Source: DATFVJ01 sp963712955
Lineage (GTDB): Bacteria > Actinomycetota > Actinomycetes > Streptosporangiales > Streptosporangiaceae
Reading direction: 5' to 3'
Assembly: GCA_963712955.1 (NCBI GenBank)
Contig: CAVQKF010000021.1
Span: 180,855-244,854 of the forward strand
Length of the DNA stretch: 64,000 nt
Within the stretch, counting starts at the first letter, position 1, and every line of letters starts with the position of its first letter. This document shows positions 1-8,268 of the stretch, one piece after another. The translations under genes were made by a program, and so were the position numbers. The notes below the pieces were generated by a model. It saw nothing but the letters and a program-made list of their open reading frames with translations. It was not told the DNA's origin and ran no database searches.

Positions 1-1
1 C

Positions 2-25
2 GCGCTGCTCGCCGCGGACGGCTGA
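2..25 (+). CDS. possible 3' end of an upstream gene (partial)
   Basis: Eight codons ending in TGA at 23-25 read Ala-Leu-Leu-Ala-Ala-Asp-Gly-stop. A hairpin follows immediately, as expected for a gene running in from the left edge. Too little is present to assign a function, and chance is not excluded. Confidence 0.2.
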   Translation, partial: ALLAADG

Positions 26-47
26 CCGGGCCGGGGACAACCGCAAC

Positions 48-93
48 GGCCAGGCCCGGGCACCGCTGACGTGCCGGTGTCACGGGCCTGGCC
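48..93. terminator. bidirectional hairpin terminator
   Basis: An 11-bp perfect inverted repeat (GGCCAGGCCCG at 48-58 with CGGGCCTGGCC at 83-93) is extended inwards by GCACCG/CGGTG. It lies just before the stop of the leftward gene at 104 and after the possible end of a rightward gene, so it fits a terminator shared by convergent genes. There is no U-tract, which is common in high-GC actinobacteria. Confidence 0.65.
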
Positions 94-103
94 GCAGCGG
101 CCG

Positions 104-1708
104 CTAGGGTGTGGCCGACTGGGCCGCGGGTGATGGAGAAGCGGTAGACGTCGCCGCCGGAGCCATGGCAGGCACGCTGCCTGCGGGGGCCGGCGTCGGT
201 GAGTCAGCCGCTGCTGCCGGCGACCCGGTTGACGACGCGGTCGGCGACCCGGTCGGCGACGCGGTCGGCGACCCGGTTGGCGACGCGGTTGGCGACGCGG
301 TCGGCGACGCCGTCCCGTTGAACGTGGCCGCGGTGGCGACTCCACTAGCGTCGAGCGTCAGGTTGATCGGGTTCGCCACGCCCAGGTTGCCGCAGCCGAG
401 ATTGGTGAACGAGCCGCTCAGCCGGGCCGCCAGGAACGTGAACAGGGTGCTGCCCACCATTGGGTCCGCCGGGGGCGCGGCGGTGAGAACCGTCTGATCC
501 CGCTGGAGGCTGGCGATCTGGGATCTCATCATGTCCGTGCAGTACGTCGTCGCGTTCATGGTCGTATTCGTGCCCTGAGCCAGCATTGGCTGGCCGAATC
601 CAGCCCGGTAAAGGTTGGTCTTCGCGACGCTGAAGTTACCATTGACCTCTGTCATCGGGTCGTTGACAGGGACGAACGCGATCGGCGCCTGCTGGTGGGC
701 GGCCGCTTGCAGTTCGTCGAGCGCCTGCGAGGTGCCGTTCGTGCCCGCGTTCGAGAGGTCAGGCGCGGTGAACGGGGTGCAGCCAAGCGCCGGGTCCAAG
801 AAGAAGTTGAGCAGAGCGTTGTCGCTCCCGTTGACTTGGGGCGTGGCGCCTGTGAGCGCCGCGACGTTGGCGGCGTTGTCCTGCGCGGTCTGCTTGCTCG
901 CCGTCAGCAGGTACTTGGAGGTCACGTTGTCGCTCTGGTCCTGGTCGATCATGGTGAAGCTGCGCGTGGTCGGGCATGCATGCCCGTCGTTGGCGGTACC
1001 AACCGCCGGGATCTTCAGCGTGCCCGCCGCGATCGCCGCGTTCGCCGCCCTGAAGAAGGCCGGACCGTTGCAGTAGGAGACCTGCCCGAAGATCGAGCCC
1101 GCCGTGCCGTTGACACACGCGCCCTGGCGCAGGGAGTCGCCACGGCCGAGGCGGCGGCCGCCGGTCGCGGCGACCTGGGTGAGGTTGTCGCCGTTGAAGC
1201 CAAAGTCGATGGTGACCACCGCACCAGCAGGCAGTGTGGGCACGACGGGCGCGACGGCGGCCGTGGTCCCCTTGGTGATGACAAGCGGCTCGTACACGGA
1301 CAGCTGGCCGGTGGCCGGATCGATGATCGTGGCCTGTACGAACGCCTGTGTGCCCACGTTGGCCATGCTGCAGCCCGCCCCCGTCAGCTGGTACGGGGTG
1401 GCAAGGCCCTGCGCGGTCAGCGGGTTCCGCGGCACCACGATGCCGCAGTCAGTGCCGTCCGCCGCGGGGGGTGTGGTCGGCATGGGCAGGGGCACGGGGC
1501 GATGACGGAGGCTCGTCACCGCGGTGAGCTTCTGCTTTCCCGTGCTGCTGCCCGCCGATACCGCCACGGCCACGACGCCGACCGCAAGCAGAATGGGAAC
1601 TACGATCGCGAACGTCATCCGCACCTTGCGGGAGGCGCTCACGCTCTGGCCATCGCCGAACCACTGTCTGACTCCATGGTGATCGGCGGACCAATGCTTC
1701 CTCGACAT
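104..1708 (-). CDS. membrane-anchored extracellular protein with a Ser/Pro/Thr repeat tail
   Basis: 534 aa, family not recognised. A basic N-terminus of about 30 residues precedes one hydrophobic segment (about residues 31-53), followed by a long Ala/Gly/Thr-rich region with scattered cysteines. This suggests a type II anchored or uncleaved-signal protein whose body lies outside the membrane. The last 65 residues are a low-complexity tail of SPTASPTG-type repeats, like the wall-spanning or O-mannosylated linkers of actinobacterial surface proteins. The start is ATG at 1708, preceded by GGAAGG about nine bases upstream. No enzyme motif is visible, so no function is proposed. Confidence 0.7.
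   Translation of the reverse strand: MSRKHWSADHHGVRQWFGDGQSVSASRKVRMTFAIVVPILLAVGVVAVAVSAGSSTGKQKLTAVTSLRHRPVPLPMPTTPPAADGTDCGIVVPRNPLTAQGLATPYQLTGAGCSMANVGTQAFVQATIIDPATGQLSVYEPLVITKGTTAAVAPVVPTLPAGAVVTIDFGFNGDNLTQVAATGGRRLGRGDSLRQGACVNGTAGSIFGQVSYCNGPAFFRAANAAIAAGTLKIPAVGTANDGHACPTTRSFTMIDQDQSDNVTSKYLLTASKQTAQDNAANVAALTGATPQVNGSDNALLNFFLDPALGCTPFTAPDLSNAGTNGTSQALDELQAAAHQQAPIAFVPVNDPMTEVNGNFSVAKTNLYRAGFGQPMLAQGTNTTMNATTYCTDMMRSQIASLQRDQTVLTAAPPADPMVGSTLFTFLAARLSGSFTNLGCGNLGVANPINLTLDASGVATAATFNGTASPTASPTASPTGSPTASPTGSPTASSTGSPAAAADSPTPAPAGSVPAMAPAATSTASPSPAAQSATP
219..312. repeat. 12-bp tandem repeat encoding the SPTA/SPTG tail
   Basis: About eight copies of a 12-bp unit (GTCGGCGACGCG/CCG variants) encode the Ser-Pro-Thr-Ala/Gly repeats near the C-terminus of the surface protein. 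The unit is a multiple of three, so copy-number change would keep the frame and only change tail length. Confidence 0.8.
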
Positions 1709-1900
1709 TCAACCGACCTTCCTGTACCGCTGCTACTGGTTGGTGACGGCCGCTCCCGGCTGATCACGGTAGACCTGTCCGTGAGGCAAACGTTGCAAGA
1801 ATGAGATATTCGCCTGTTTGTCACACTCCGGGCCGCACCGACCGGAATCGTCGGACAGGTGGTAGTTTCGGGCCCGGTACCCAACCAGGAGGCACTGACG

Positions 1901-2389
1901 GTGAGCCTGTACCGCATCGCGCTGCGTACCTTGTCCGGCGAGCCCACGTCCCTCGCCGGCTATCAAGGGCAGGTGATGCTCGTGGTGAACGTGGCCTCAC
2001 GGTGCGGCCTGACACCGCAGTACACGGGCCTGGAGCGACTGCAGGAGCGTTACGGCGATCGAGGCTTCACCGTGCTCGGCTTTCCCTGCAACCAGTTCAT
2101 GGGCCAGGAGCCAGGAACGGCGGAGGAGATCGAGGAATTTTGCTCCACGGCCTACGGCGTGACCTTCCCGCTCTTCGAGAAGATCGACGTCAACGGCGAG
2201 GCAAGGCACCCGCTCTACGCGGCGCTGACCAGGACACCGGATGCCTCAGGTGACGCAGGCGACATCCAGTGGAACTTCGAGAAGTTCGTGATCTCGCCGG
2301 CCGGCGAGGTCACTGGCCGGTTCCGGCCGCGCACCGAACCTGAGTCACCCGAGGTCGTGTCCGCGATCGAAAGCGTCCTGCCCGGCTGA
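1901..2389 (+). CDS. glutathione peroxidase-family (thioredoxin-dependent) peroxidase
   Basis: 162 aa from GTG 1901, chosen because AGGAGG lies about eight bases upstream; the open frame continues 14 codons further but without a ribosome site. The fold is diagnosed by VNVASRCG with the peroxidatic Cys at about residue 35, the FPCNQF box (catalytic Gln) and the WNFEKF box (catalytic Trp). In bacteria these enzymes usually reduce hydroperoxides with thioredoxin rather than glutathione, and actinobacteria generally lack glutathione. Probably cytoplasmic and monocistronic. The length fits the non-animal type. Confidence 0.9.
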   Translation: MSLYRIALRTLSGEPTSLAGYQGQVMLVVNVASRCGLTPQYTGLERLQERYGDRGFTVLGFPCNQFMGQEPGTAEEIEEFCSTAYGVTFPLFEKIDVNGEARHPLYAALTRTPDASGDAGDIQWNFEKFVISPAGEVTGRFRPRTEPESPEVVSAIESVLPG

Positions 2390-2436
2390 CACCGGAGGCC
2401 GCCCGGCTGACCGCGGACATTGCCTGCCCAGGACAC

Positions 2437-2862
2437 TCAGACATGGCGCGCTTCGGCCCGTTGCATGCTCTCCATCTGGGCGCGGAGGTGGCCGACGAGG
2501 TAGGCGTGCACGGTCGTGCCCTGTACCGAGCCATTCAAGCGGGCCGACGCGTACAGCCGTCCCTGGTCACTGCGCCAGATATTCCAGACCGTGAACTCGG
2601 CCGATAGGCGCCGCAGATCGCCTGTCTGATCGACGATCTGATGACCGCTGCGAACGCACGTATCCCTCAATGATGGCCAATGCAGATCGCACGTATCCCA
2701 CGTGACCAATGCACCATCATCGTCGTGCAAACCATCCGCCGTGAAGCGCGGACGCGGGATCGTCAAACGGACAGCAGCGACAGAGCCGCACAGATCGCCC
2801 TGGCACGTGCTATACGCCGGCGGCGTGGTCACCTGATAAGTCAAAGCAGGATGGCGGGACAT
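2437..2862 (-). CDS. conserved hypothetical protein paired divergently with an XRE regulator (copy 1)
   Basis: 141 aa from ATG 2862. The frame is open further upstream, but the start was placed by comparison with the paralogue at 45637-46017, which starts at the equivalent point. Shared landmarks are a Cys-x4-Cys pair near the N-terminus (TCQGDLC here), DxCxLHWP, VVD/IVD-x-TGDL, IW-x6-GR-Y, and QGTTV followed by a Q-M near the end. The family has no assigned function that I recognise. It is divergent from the XRE-DUF5753 and DUF397 genes, as in copy 2, which suggests a functional set. Confidence 0.6.
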   Translation of the reverse strand: MSRHPALTYQVTTPPAYSTCQGDLCGSVAAVRLTIPRPRFTADGLHDDDGALVTWDTCDLHWPSLRDTCVRSGHQIVDQTGDLRRLSAEFTVWNIWRSDQGRLYASARLNGSVQGTTVHAYLVGHLRAQMESMQRAEARHV

Positions 2863-3021
2863 GATCGTCTGAACCGTTTCGTTGTAAGCGGAGCGTGCCT
2901 TCCACGCTGCCAGAAACGGCGTTACCTTGGACAGGTGCACATGGACGACAGTGAGAACATGCTCGTCACAGTATTGCATGTAGACCTGCACAGCCAGCGT
3001 GTGGAGACCGGGAGGGACGCT

Positions 3022-3825
3022 GTGGAGACGAACCCGATTCTTGTGTTCGGTAACGAGCTTCGCGCGCAACGAGAAAATACGGGGCTCACTCAGAGGGACC
3101 TAGCTGCAAAGGCGTATTGCTCAGCGTCCCTCATCAGTGCGATCGAGAGAGGTACGCGATTCGCGAAGCGTGATCTGGTCGAGCGGTGTGATCAGGTCCT
3201 CGATACGGGCGGCGTCCTCCTCCGGGTATGGCCAATAACGACGACAGGTGCACATCCGTCGTGGTTCACGAAGATAGCGGAGCTCGAAGTGCAGGCTACG
3301 AAGATTCATGAATGGGAGCTTCGGTACATACCTGGGCTGCTCCAGACGTCAGATTATGCTCGGGCCATGATGCGTGCGGGGCGGCCTACTGACGACGACG
3401 AGAGTATCGAAAGGGACGTTAACGCCCGGACTGACCGGCAACGGATTCTGTCCTGCGACACAGCTCCGATGGCATGGTTCGTGATAGATGAGTCTGTTCT
3501 TCACAGGCCGTTCGGCGGACCGTATGTGATGGGGAAACAGCTTGAGCACCTCGAAAAAACGGCAGAGTTCACCAATGTGATCATCCAGATCTTGCCCTCC
3601 TGTGTGGCCGACCACCCCGGAGCGGAAGGACCGTTGCGGGTCCTTGAGTTCGCGGACACTCCACCGATCGGGTACACCGAAGGAAGATCGTCAGGCCGGG
3701 TCATCGAGTCGCGTGCAGAGGTGGCGGCGGCCATGACCCACTATGATCTGATTCGAGCTGCGGCGTTGTCCCGGAGCGAGTCGCTGAAGATGGTCGCCTC
3801 GCTGAGGAGTGAGACGTATGGATAG
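3022..3825 (+). CDS. XRE-family regulator with DUF5753 ligand-like domain
   Basis: 267 aa from GTG 3022, with GGAGGG five bases upstream. An N-terminal helix-turn-helix (LRAQRENTGLTQRDLA, then SASLISAIERG) is followed by the DUF5753 domain: IHEWELRYIPGLLQTSDYA, an AWFVIDESVLHR box, IQILP and Y-x-EGR. These regulators usually sit next to a DUF397 gene, and in Streptomyces such pairs (for example BldB/WhiJ-like systems) affect development. The end overlaps the DUF397 gene by 8 bp, implying translational coupling. Confidence 0.9.
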   Translation: METNPILVFGNELRAQRENTGLTQRDLAAKAYCSASLISAIERGTRFAKRDLVERCDQVLDTGGVLLRVWPITTTGAHPSWFTKIAELEVQATKIHEWELRYIPGLLQTSDYARAMMRAGRPTDDDESIERDVNARTDRQRILSCDTAPMAWFVIDESVLHRPFGGPYVMGKQLEHLEKTAEFTNVIIQILPSCVADHPGAEGPLRVLEFADTPPIGYTEGRSSGRVIESRAEVAAAMTHYDLIRAAALSRSESLKMVASLRSETYG

Positions 3826-4003
3826 CTTGACCTGGGTGAAGTCCTCGTATTCTGGTGCCCAGGGCGATAACTGCGTCGAGGTCGCCACGCTGCCTGATGG
3901 CAGCCGTGCGGTGCGGGACTCCAAGGACCCCGGCGGGCCCGTGGTGCGGTTCACGTCGGCGCAGTGGCGGGCGTTCACTGACGGTCTGCGATCGGAGGGC
4001 TAA
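3818..4003 (+). CDS. DUF397 protein
   Basis: 61 aa from ATG 3818, inside the last codons of the XRE gene (8-bp overlap, GAGGAG upstream). Diagnostic DUF397 motifs are WVKSSYSG, DNCVEVA, AVRDSKDP and W-x-AF. DUF397 proteins are small partners encoded beside DUF5753 regulators and may antagonise or signal to them. This specific role is inferred from context. Confidence 0.9.
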   Translation: MDSLTWVKSSYSGAQGDNCVEVATLPDGSRAVRDSKDPGGPVVRFTSAQWRAFTDGLRSEG

Positions 4004-4118
4004 CCTCCCTGGTGCCGGTCACACCTTGCCGATCGGGAGCTAGCGGGAGCGGTATTGCCACGCCATGCCCGATCAGCGGTGACAGCGCCGGCCTCAGCCG
4101 CTTCAGGACCTCCGGGCG

Positions 4119-4952
4119 TCACTTGTTGTCTGGCGCCGCATCTGCGGGCAGCGCACCCTCGATCTCGCTCGCCTGGCAGGCCTGGTGTTCGTACATCAGG
4201 CCGTAGGTGAAGGTGTCCTCCCCCTCCGCGCGCGCCTGGCCGGCGATGGCGCCAAGCACCGCCCGCGCGACAACGCTGTCATGGTGGTCGCCGAGCAGTC
4301 CCTGGAGTCTTTTGGTCCTGCTGGCCTGGCGCCTGGCCTTGCCACCCAGCGCGGGCATGGCCGCTTCCGCGGCGTAGCGCGCACGCTTGGCGGCCTTGCG
4401 CGCCTCGTGGATCGCCGCGTCCTTGTCCTCGGCGGCAGGAACAGCCGCGAGCGCACGCCTCAGCCGCCGCGACGCCCGCCGCACCGGCTTGGCAAGCACC
4501 TTTCCGGCTTTGCGCGCCGCGAGCGGTGTGAGCGGCGGATCGGCGATGAGCGCGTCCAGGCCATCGAGGAGGGTGAGATAACGCTGCCCGTCAAGCCCGT
4601 CCATCGCGGCCTGGCGCGCCTGCACACCCTCACCGCTGAAGTGCCCGGTGATGCGGGTCTTGACCGGACCTACGATCAGGTCAGGCGGAATGCGGGCGAG
4701 CTCGCCGGTGAACCGCGAAAGCAGCACCTCGGTGTCGCGAGCCTGCCCCAGCACGGTCCCCAGCCATTTCAGCTCGTCGCAGAGCTCCCGGGTCCGGCCC
4801 CGCTCGATGATCTCACCGAACGCCTGCAGCGCGCTCCTGGCCCGGCGGGTCGCGACGCGCATCTGGTGAACGGCGTCCGGCTCATCGCGCCGCACGAGCG
4901 GGTCGTAGTGGCTGATGGCGTCCGCCTGCCGCCGCACGTACGCGAGCACCAC
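4119..4952 (-). CDS. CHAD domain, C-terminal part of a split CYTH-CHAD protein
   Basis: 277 aa as an independent frame from GTG 4952. The CHAD helical domain is seen in HQMRVATRRARSAL near the N-terminus and in HEARKAAKRARYAAEA further on; conserved His/Arg/Lys residues are thought to bind polyphosphate or another phosphorylated ligand. Homologues usually carry CYTH and CHAD on one chain of about 500 aa. Here the CHAD frame runs upstream to a TGA at 4992-4994, while the CYTH part is in another frame. No convincing ribosome site precedes 4952, so this is probably half of a frameshifted gene. Confidence 0.8.
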   Translation of the reverse strand: MVLAYVRRQADAISHYDPLVRRDEPDAVHQMRVATRRARSALQAFGEIIERGRTRELCDELKWLGTVLGQARDTEVLLSRFTGELARIPPDLIVGPVKTRITGHFSGEGVQARQAAMDGLDGQRYLTLLDGLDALIADPPLTPLAARKAGKVLAKPVRRASRRLRRALAAVPAAEDKDAAIHEARKAAKRARYAAEAAMPALGGKARRQASRTKRLQGLLGDHHDSVVARAVLGAIAGQARAEGEDTFTYGLMYEHQACQASEIEGALPADAAPDNK

Positions 4953-5716
4953 GTCGCCGGCCGCGAACGCCGCGTCAGCCGCGAGGATTCGTCATCGGCA
5001 ACGGCGCTGGCCCCATCGCCCGCCGCCTGCCTGGCGGCCTGCAGCCGGTCCCCGAGCGCCCGCTCCAGCTTGGTCGCCGTGGGGGCGGGCCGCGCGCCGG
5101 CCGCGCGCAGCCGCGCGTCGACCGCCTTCAGCAGCTCGCGGTCACCGGCCGCGAGCTCGACCTCGATCTCGTCCCACGCGGTGGCGGGGAATTCATCCAT
5201 CAGCTCAGCCGACACATGGTCGGTCGCGATCTCGGCGAGCCTCCGCCCGGCGTCGCCGAGCAGCCACAGTACGCCGCGCGTGGTCCGCATATGCACGACC
5301 GGCACCAGCGCCGCGTCGCGCGTTCGGGCCCGGACCAGGGCCGCAAGCTCCTCCGGTACCGCGCCGCCTGACGTGCCTGCAGACCTGCCGGCAGACTCAC
5401 CGCTGGGCTTGCCCGCGGACCTGCCGGCCGGCTTACCGAGCGGCAGGCGTATCTCGTCGCGGGTGTCGGCGCCCGCGGGCAGTTTCAAGTGCCAGCCCGC
5501 GTCCTCACCTCCGGTGCGCTGCCGCAGCGTGATGCCGTTGCGGATCAGGCGAAGGTCCTCGGTGTCGTAGTAGATGGCGTCGAGGGTCTGCTCATCCTGC
5601 TGCGACACGGTCGCCACACCGGCCACATCCGTCATGCTCCGCGCGGCTTCCAGGGCTGCCGCCGCCCCTCCAGCGGCGTCGTATTTCCGCTCGGTCTCAC
5701 GGAAGACGGTGGCCAC
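4769..5716 (-). CDS. CYTH domain, N-terminal part of a split CYTH-CHAD protein
   Basis: The open frame is 315 aa from GTG 5716 (GGGAG seven bases upstream). The real CYTH sequence covers about the first 240 residues, with the signature ExExK box (RETERKYD), YYDTEDLRL and LRQRTGG, typical of triphosphate-tunnel metalloenzymes acting on inorganic triphosphate or polyphosphate. After about position 4990 the frame reads Arg-rich nonsense over the CHAD gene. The missing continuation (LAADAAFAAGDVVLAYVRR) is in the next frame. A one-base change between about 4975 and 4994 would restore one protein. Confidence 0.75.
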   Translation of the reverse strand: MATVFRETERKYDAAGGAAAALEAARSMTDVAGVATVSQQDEQTLDAIYYDTEDLRLIRNGITLRQRTGGEDAGWHLKLPAGADTRDEIRLPLGKPAGRSAGKPSGESAGRSAGTSGGAVPEELAALVRARTRDAALVPVVHMRTTRGVLWLLGDAGRRLAEIATDHVSAELMDEFPATAWDEIEVELAAGDRELLKAVDARLRAAGARPAPTATKLERALGDRLQAARQAAGDGASAVADDESSRLTRRSRPATWCSRTCGGRRTPSATTTRSCGAMSRTPFTRCASRPAGPGARCRRSVRSSSGAGPGSSATS

Positions 5717-5876
5717 GTCCTTGCTCCCTAATGATCGCCGAACCGTCGGCTGGCGCGGGCCTCACGGCCGTGCATCGCCGCCCTACCTCACAGGCTGCCC
5801 CGGTAACGGGGACCGCGATAGGGGCGTCACACCCGCTGGTGCCGGGACGTCCGTCCCAGGTCTTGCCGGCCCGGGG

Positions 5877-6344
5877 TCAGTGCCAGAATGGGCTGGTTGC
5901 CCCGGGCGGTGTGCTGTAGCTGTAGCTGACCTTATGTGACCCGTTGTGGGTCCAGCTCAGGGTCATCCGGGAGTAGTAGAGGTGTCCCTTGTGCGTGCGC
6001 ACCCGCCACAGCGTGACGCTCGCCTGCGAGTTTATGAAGGTGCCCCGCGAGCAGGTAGGGACGCAGCTGTTCTGGCGCCTGGTGCCACGTGCCCGCGCGT
6101 AGCTTCCCCACTTCGCCCACTTCAGCGGCCTCACGAATAGGTCGCCGCCAGCACCGAAGTAGATGGCGCCCGGCCTGACCTTCCCGTGACTCCAGCCGGG
6201 CGGGCCGCCGCCGTCACTGCCGTACATGACCGGCGCCGATGTCGCGCTAGCCGCGGAAACGGCACCCATGCCGCCGGCTCCCGCGCTGATGAAGGCAGCG
6301 GTGAAGCCGATGGCGATGGCCGCTCTGATCTTGGTCGTGTTCAT
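5877..6344 (-). CDS. small secreted protein
   Basis: 155 aa from ATG 6344. A typical signal peptide (basic MNTTKIR, hydrophobic stretch, then small residues with likely cleavage near residue 32-36) precedes a mature domain rich in Trp, Tyr, Gly and Ser with two Cys close together (CVPTC), probably a disulphide. The pattern PGAIYFGAGGDLFV and RMTLSWTHNG resembles a family of short exported actinobacterial proteins of unknown role. No catalytic motif is seen. Confidence 0.7.
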   Translation of the reverse strand: MNTTKIRAAIAIGFTAAFISAGAGGMGAVSAASATSAPVMYGSDGGGPPGWSHGKVRPGAIYFGAGGDLFVRPLKWAKWGSYARARGTRRQNSCVPTCSRGTFINSQASVTLWRVRTHKGHLYYSRMTLSWTHNGSHKVSYSYSTPPGATSPFWH

Positions 6345-6714
6345 GGGTCCGCTCCCGCTTCCCCGCCGCGTGGGCCGGTCCCGCTCTGCTTGTCTTTCAT
6401 ATAGACGTTATGCCAGCCAAGATGGTTACCAGACACGGGCCGCCAGTCGCTGACCGCAGGCACTGCATCTGCGCAGCGGCCACCCAGCGCCCGAGCCACT
6501 GACACGTGCCCGCCCCAAAAGATCAACACGATCCCGGACGGCGGCGCGGAGTGGCACATCCAGGCCCAGCCGGCTCCGGCCAGCACCTCGGCGTAGACAC
6601 CCGGCCGAGGTAACATCGGCTCAAGAGGGTGGTCCAGGCCCGCAGCGCAGCGATACTTGTCATAGTGGACCCGTATGCGCGAAGGCGCCCGGTGGACGGC
6701 CGGCGGGCCTTAGC

Positions 6715-7092
6715 GTGGAGGCGTTGGCCCAGTCCGTCGCGGAGCGTGCGGTCGAGCTTGTGGTTTCCGCGCTGGATGTGAATGCGTTGCTGGACGGGGT
6801 CGATCTGAACGCCGTGCTGGACCAGGTCGACTTCGACCGGGTGCTGGACCGGATCGACCTGAATGGCATCGTCGAGCGCATCGACGTCGACGCGCTGGTC
6901 GAGCAGACCGACCTCGGCGCCATCATCGCCAGATCCTCCAGCGGGATCGCGAGCGATGCGCTGGACGTGGTCCGCAGCCAGGTCGTCGGGCTCGACGAGT
7001 TCATCGCCCGCTGGATAGGGCGGCTTCGCCGCCGCCCCTACACCGGCCCGCCCGGCCCGCCTGACGGGCTGCGGGCCGGAGCAGGGTCATGA
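6715..7092 (+). CDS. hypothetical repeat protein upstream of RDD gene
   Basis: 125 aa from GTG 6715; no clear ribosome site, so the start is provisional. About eight degenerate repeats of the form V-D-L/V-N/D-A-x-x-D/E-x-I/V fill residues 20-75, then a short helical segment and an Arg/Pro-rich end. The protein resembles the soluble partner often encoded just before an RDD membrane protein in actinobacteria. It overlaps the RDD gene by ATGA, so the two are co-translated. Function unknown. Confidence 0.65.
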   Translation: MEALAQSVAERAVELVVSALDVNALLDGVDLNAVLDQVDFDRVLDRIDLNGIVERIDVDALVEQTDLGAIIARSSSGIASDALDVVRSQVVGLDEFIARWIGRLRRRPYTGPPGPPDGLRAGAGS

Positions 7093-7616
7093 CGGCGCGC
7101 GCGGGTGATGCCACGCCCTCCGGGCCCCCGGTCATCATCCGGGAGAGCCTGCAAGGGAGGTACGCGGGTTTCGCGTCGCGTTTTGCCGCCTTCGCCGTAG
7201 ACGTGGGGTTCAGTCTCGGCGTGTTCATGCTCGCCCTTGCCGCCATCTCGTTCGCGGCGAGGGTGCTGACCGGCAAGGACATCGCCTGGAACAGGGGCGA
7301 CGTCTGGGTGGTCATCGCATATGCGGTCTGGGGGTTCATCTACTTCGCCTATTCCTGGGCCGCGAGCGGCAGGACCGCCGGCATGGCGCTGTTCGGCGTG
7401 CGGGTCGTGCGAGACGATGGCACCGACGCAAGCGGGCGCCGGGCGGTCGTGCGCACGCTGGCACTTCCGTTGAGCTTCCTGCTTCTGGGGCTGGGGTTCG
7501 TCGGCATCCTCCTGGGCGACCGGCGCCGGGCACTGCACGACGTCATCGCCGGGACGGCGGTCATCTATTCGTGGGACGCGCGGGCGGCGCGGCTGCGGTT
7601 CCTGTCCCGGGGCTGA
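7089..7616 (+). CDS. RDD family membrane protein
   Basis: 175 aa from ATG 7089 (ATGA overlap with the preceding gene). The RDD hallmark is present: GFASRFAAFAVD with an Arg and Asp at the start of the first membrane helix, then three hydrophobic segments and the GMALFGVRVV loop followed by LGDRRRALHDVIAGT. Members are small integral membrane proteins, some proposed as transporters or stress proteins; a substrate cannot be read from sequence. Confidence 0.85.
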   Translation: MTARAGDATPSGPPVIIRESLQGRYAGFASRFAAFAVDVGFSLGVFMLALAAISFAARVLTGKDIAWNRGDVWVVIAYAVWGFIYFAYSWAASGRTAGMALFGVRVVRDDGTDASGRRAVVRTLALPLSFLLLGLGFVGILLGDRRRALHDVIAGTAVIYSWDARAARLRFLSRG

Positions 7617-7660
7617 TCCTGCAGCAGCGTCCTGCGGGTGCCGTTCTTCATCCGGCCTGG

Positions 7661-7785
7661 TCAGGCGGCATGCCGGTACTCGTGGGGAGTCCCGCCTAGC
7701 CGATCTTGCCGACGGATCTGCATGCGCGTGATCTGGCCTGGTCCGGTGATCGGTTCGGGTACCGGGCGGCGCGGGGCGCTTGCCC
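7661..7785 (-). pseudogene. C-terminal remnant of a transposase
   Basis: The leftward frame ending at TGA 7661-7663 reads PVPEPITGPGQITRMQIRRQ, then DRLGGTPHEYRHAA and stop, resembling the tail of actinobacterial integrase-core transposases. No upstream catalytic domain remains. It fills most of the gap between the RDD gene and Hsp20. Confidence 0.35.
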
Positions 7786-7866
7786 CGGGATCACGGAGGC
7801 CGGTCGCCCCCGGGCAGCCAGCAGCGCGTCCGGCCGGTTCCGGCCGTCCCGGGTTTCTGCCCGGGC

Positions 7867-8268
7867 TCAGTCTGCTTTCTCGATCGCGACCCGGCTGCCT
7901 TCCGGCTTTACCTCGCGCACCGGGACACTGACCTCGAGGACTCCCTTCTCATAGCGGGCGGTGACGTCCGTTGCATCCACCTTGGCGGGGAGCCTGACCA
8001 GCCGGGTGAGCGAGCCGTAACGGAACTCTGAGCGATAGGGTTCCTTGTCTTCCTGGCGACGCTCGGCATAGATCGTCAGGGTCCTGCCGTCGACGGTGAC
8101 CTCAATGTCCTTCTCCGGGTCCAGGCCGGGAAGCTCGGCCCGGATCACGTAGCGGTTGTCCTGGACCACTTCCTCGACCCGGAACGTCTGGGCCGCCGTA
8201 AACGGCGGCGGGGCCTTCCACGGCGACTCTAGCCAATCGGCCAGGTCCGGGAACATGGCCTGGAACAC
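7867..8268 (-). CDS. Hsp20/alpha-crystallin small heat-shock protein
   Basis: 133 aa from GTG 8268 (ATG 8256 is an alternative). The alpha-crystallin domain covers about residues 30-125: YVIRAELPGLDPEKDIEVTV, RSEFRYGSLTRLVRLP, and the closing YEKGVLEVSVPV motif. ATP-independent holdase, cytoplasmic. A good ribosome site (GGGAGGA) lies upstream of an ATG at about 8300, but that ATG is in the frame of the upstream ABC1 gene, not of Hsp20. The Hsp20 N-terminus is therefore uncertain. Confidence 0.88.
   Translation of the reverse strand: MFQAMFPDLADWLESPWKAPPPFTAAQTFRVEEVVQDNRYVIRAELPGLDPEKDIEVTVDGRTLTIYAERRQEDKEPYRSEFRYGSLTRLVRLPAKVDATDVTARYEKGVLEVSVPVREVKPEGSRVAIEKAD

Noticed and set aside
4185..5570. 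Plus-strand frame of 461 codons opposite the CYTH-CHAD gene
   Set aside because: Antisense shadow; the opposite strand carries the conserved ExExK and CHAD motifs.
6341..6616. 91-codon leftward frame just upstream of the secreted protein gene, overlapping its start by four bases
   Set aside because: Composition is not protein-like, no homology is recognisable, and it covers the region expected to hold the promoter of the secreted protein.
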